In this document: positions 5,952 through 7,517 of the stretch, in pieces
Layout: the number at the start of each line of letters is the position of its first letter
Position numbering within the stretch: the first letter of the stretch is position 1
Notes under the pieces: generated by a model
What the model was told of the DNA's origin: nothing
The model's input: only the letters and a program-made list of their open reading frames with translations
Database searches by the model: none
Translations under genes and position numbers: made by a program
Assembly (NCBI GenBank): GCA_001804025.1
Contig: MHFC01000041.1
Location: 1 to 7,517, forward strand
Reading direction: 5' to 3'
From: Omnitrophica bacterium GWA2_52_8
Lineage (GTDB): Bacteria; Omnitrophota; Omnitrophia; Omnitrophales; Aquincolibacteriaceae
DNA: 7,517 nt

Positions 5952-7487
5952 ATGGCCTTTTATTTAATCCGGAAAAAAAGAGTCTATAAAAAAGTCCTCG
6001 TCGGCACCAGCCTCTTCTTTATCGGGATCGGTTTTTCCTATCTTTTGGCGGTTGCAAACCGGCGTTATTTTTCGATCCTCTGGCTGGACCATCCTATTTA
6101 TCCGTTTCTCCTGATGACTCTCATCAGCATTCTTGCCTACAAGCCGCTCGACCGTGTTTACACAAAACTGTTCAAAAACGTTCTCTTTAAAAGCAAAAGT
6201 TATCCGCATATTGCGCTGATGAACTTTGCAAAGGACGCGGTGTTGGTCCTGGATTTAAAAGAGCTTGCCAATATGATCGTCAATTCATTCGGTGAAATTC
6301 TCCGCTTGAAGACGGTGGCACTGCTTGTTCCCAACCGGGAGCGGGGAGATTTTGAAATTGTTTCGGCCAACGGCTGGAACGTTACGGAAGCCAAGCGGGT
6401 GCGCTTGAATAAAGAGTCGCCGCTGATCAAACTGATTTATGAGAACGGGCCGCATGTGCTGGTTCGGGACCGCGAACTCCGCGCCCTTTCATGGCAGGAA
6501 GCGAATCAGCTGGCCCATGATTTTAATAATCTGCGGGCCAGCTGGATTATTCCGCTGATGGTGAAGGAGGAATTTGCCGGGGCTTTGGCGTTTGCTTCTT
6601 GGAGCCCGGAGCAGCGTTTTGATGAAGCGGATTTTCAATTCTTCCTTGAATTCGGCAGGATTGCGGCAACGTGTGTCCGTAATGCCCTGGAATATTCCCA
6701 ATTAAAATCGGCCAGCGAAGAGCTCAAAGATGCACAATCCTCATTCCTGCAGTCGACCAAGCTTCAGGCCATCGAACAGCTGGCAACAGGTATTGCGCAT
6801 GAAATTCATAACCCTTTGACCATTATTTCCGGCAAAGCGCAAGTCCTGTTGCTGCAAAAGGAAAAGTATGACCTGCCGTCCCAGGTTGAGGAAGTCTTAA
6901 GGACCATTGTGAAGCAGACCAAGCGGGCGGCCGATATTACTAAGAAATTACTCATGTTTTCGCAAGGGACGGGCGCGCCGAAAGAAGAATTAAGGCTGGA
7001 CCAGGTTTTGGATGACACGCTTGCGCTTGTTTCCTATCAGACATCCCTTGATGGTATTGAAATACGCCGGGTTTTCGGCAAGGCAATACCGACTTTTTAC
7101 GGAAATGTTCATGAGTTGCGCGAAGTCTTTTTGAATCTTATCCTGAATGCGGTCCAGTCCGTGGAAAGCGGCGGCATGATCCGGTGCGAAATCAATTACC
7201 GCATTTCCGAGCAGGTGATCGAGGTTGCGATCTCGGATACCGGCAAGGGGATTCCCGCAGAGGCGATTGATAAACTTTTCGATCCGTTTTTTACAACGCG
7301 CCAAGACGGAGTCGGTTTGGGACTATTTGTTGCGCGCCAGATTGTCCGGCGCTACGGCGGGTGCATCCGGGTCGAAAGCGAAGTCGGAAAAGGCAGTTTG
7401 TTTCTGGTCCGGCTGCCGTATGACCAGCCCAGACCCGAAAAAAGTGCGGAAGCTGTGAGTGACGAAACTAAAAAAATATTTGTCTGA
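5952..7487 (+). CDS. Membrane-anchored sensor histidine kinase with GAF domain
   Basis: The 511-residue protein starts with two hydrophobic segments (about 14-36 and 48-64), placing the N-terminus in the inner membrane with almost no external loop. A basic linker leads to a GAF-like domain (about 95-245; strands such as TVALLVPN and SWIIPLMVKEEFAGALAFAS), a short coiled-coil linker (about 246-272), HisKA with phosphoacceptor H283 in GIAHEIHNPL, and HATPase_c. The ATPase has N box NLILNA (395-400), G1 DTGKGIP (429-435), F box LFDPFF (442-447) and G2 GVGLGLF (453-459). All catalytic boxes look intact, so it should autophosphorylate. The HEIHNP box resembles NtrB/AtoS-type kinases. No start codon lies upstream in this frame before the ileS stop, so ATG 5952 is the earliest; AGGA-GGA at 5936-5943 is a modest Shine-Dalgarno. 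The signal sensed and partner regulator are not shown; a regulator may follow directly. Confidence 0.95.
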   Translation: MAFYLIRKKRVYKKVLVGTSLFFIGIGFSYLLAVANRRYFSILWLDHPIYPFLLMTLISILAYKPLDRVYTKLFKNVLFKSKSYPHIALMNFAKDAVLVLDLKELANMIVNSFGEILRLKTVALLVPNRERGDFEIVSANGWNVTEAKRVRLNKESPLIKLIYENGPHVLVRDRELRALSWQEANQLAHDFNNLRASWIIPLMVKEEFAGALAFASWSPEQRFDEADFQFFLEFGRIAATCVRNALEYSQLKSASEELKDAQSSFLQSTKLQAIEQLATGIAHEIHNPLTIISGKAQVLLLQKEKYDLPSQVEEVLRTIVKQTKRAADITKKLLMFSQGTGAPKEELRLDQVLDDTLALVSYQTSLDGIEIRRVFGKAIPTFYGNVHELREVFLNLILNAVQSVESGGMIRCEINYRISEQVIEVAISDTGKGIPAEAIDKLFDPFFTTRQDGVGLGLFVARQIVRRYGGCIRVESEVGKGSLFLVRLPYDQPRPEKSAEAVSDETKKIFV

Positions 7488-7494
7488 ATGCCTA

Positions 7495-7501
7495 AGGGAG
7501 A
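7495..7501 (+). promoter_or_regulatory. Ribosome binding site of the gene entering at the right edge
   Basis: AAGGGAG ends 7 bases before the ATG at 7509, a good match and spacing. It favours 7509 over the in-frame ATG at 7488, which directly follows the kinase stop. Confidence 0.6.
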
Positions 7502-7508
7502 GTCCGGG

Positions 7509-7517
7509 ATGAAAAAA
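7509..7517 (+). CDS. First codons of a downstream gene (partial, cut by right edge)
   Basis: Only M-K-K is visible, after a good ribosome binding site (AAGGGAG, 7495-7501), 21 bases after the kinase stop. A cognate response regulator is the usual neighbour of such a kinase and often starts with a basic N-terminus of this kind, but three residues cannot identify it. An in-frame ATG at 7488 would add seven residues. Confidence 0.5.

Noticed and set aside
1..7517. Search for mobile elements, CRISPR repeats, tRNA/rRNA genes and defence or toxin genes
   Set aside because: No terminal inverted repeats, transposase motifs, regularly spaced repeats, tRNA-like cloverleafs or defence-type domains were seen on either strand.

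Overview
This window reads as one same-strand run of housekeeping genes from a bacterial chromosome. All supported genes lie on the + strand. The order is: an unrecognised gene cut by the left edge (2-229), yggS (247-963), proC (960-1772), yggT (1816-2124), a trimeric-type purine nucleoside phosphorylase (2214-3026), ileS (3039-5888), a GAF-containing histidine kinase (5952-7487), and the first codons of a further gene (from 7509) at the right edge. Spacings range from a 4-base overlap to about 90 bases. I see no convincing + strand terminator or strong promoter between the genes, so much of the block may be transcribed together.

The sequence does not identify the organism firmly. The yggS-proC-yggT trio is common in Gram-negative bacteria. 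Having it just upstream of ileS recalls the distal end of division and ylm clusters. Moderately GC-rich DNA, bacterial-type IleS with a C-terminal zinc-finger tail, and a PNP of the 'TD' rather than 'TN' active-site type would suit an uncultured Gram-negative lineage of the Omnitrophota / PVC / deltaproteobacterial kind. That is inference with low certainty.

Region by region: 1-963 holds the end of an unknown gene and the PLP-homeostasis protein YggS. Positions 960-2124 hold proline biosynthesis (ProC, ATGA overlap with yggS) and a small two-helix membrane protein (YggT). The 89-base gap before pnp contains a GC-rich hairpin at 2132-2151. Positions 2214-5888 hold purine salvage and isoleucyl-tRNA synthesis, almost end to end. 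The 63-base gap after ileS carries two adjacent short palindromes and a possible 7-codon leader ORF. Positions 5952-7487 encode a membrane-anchored kinase with GAF, HisKA and HATPase_c domains. A start with a good ribosome binding site follows it, where a response regulator might be expected.

I do not see a defence system, mobile element, CRISPR array, RNA gene or evidently new multi-gene system. The points most worth checking are the Asp at the purine-specificity position of PNP, the shortened membrane sensor of the kinase with the palindromes in front of it, the hairpin before pnp, and the unidentified first gene.
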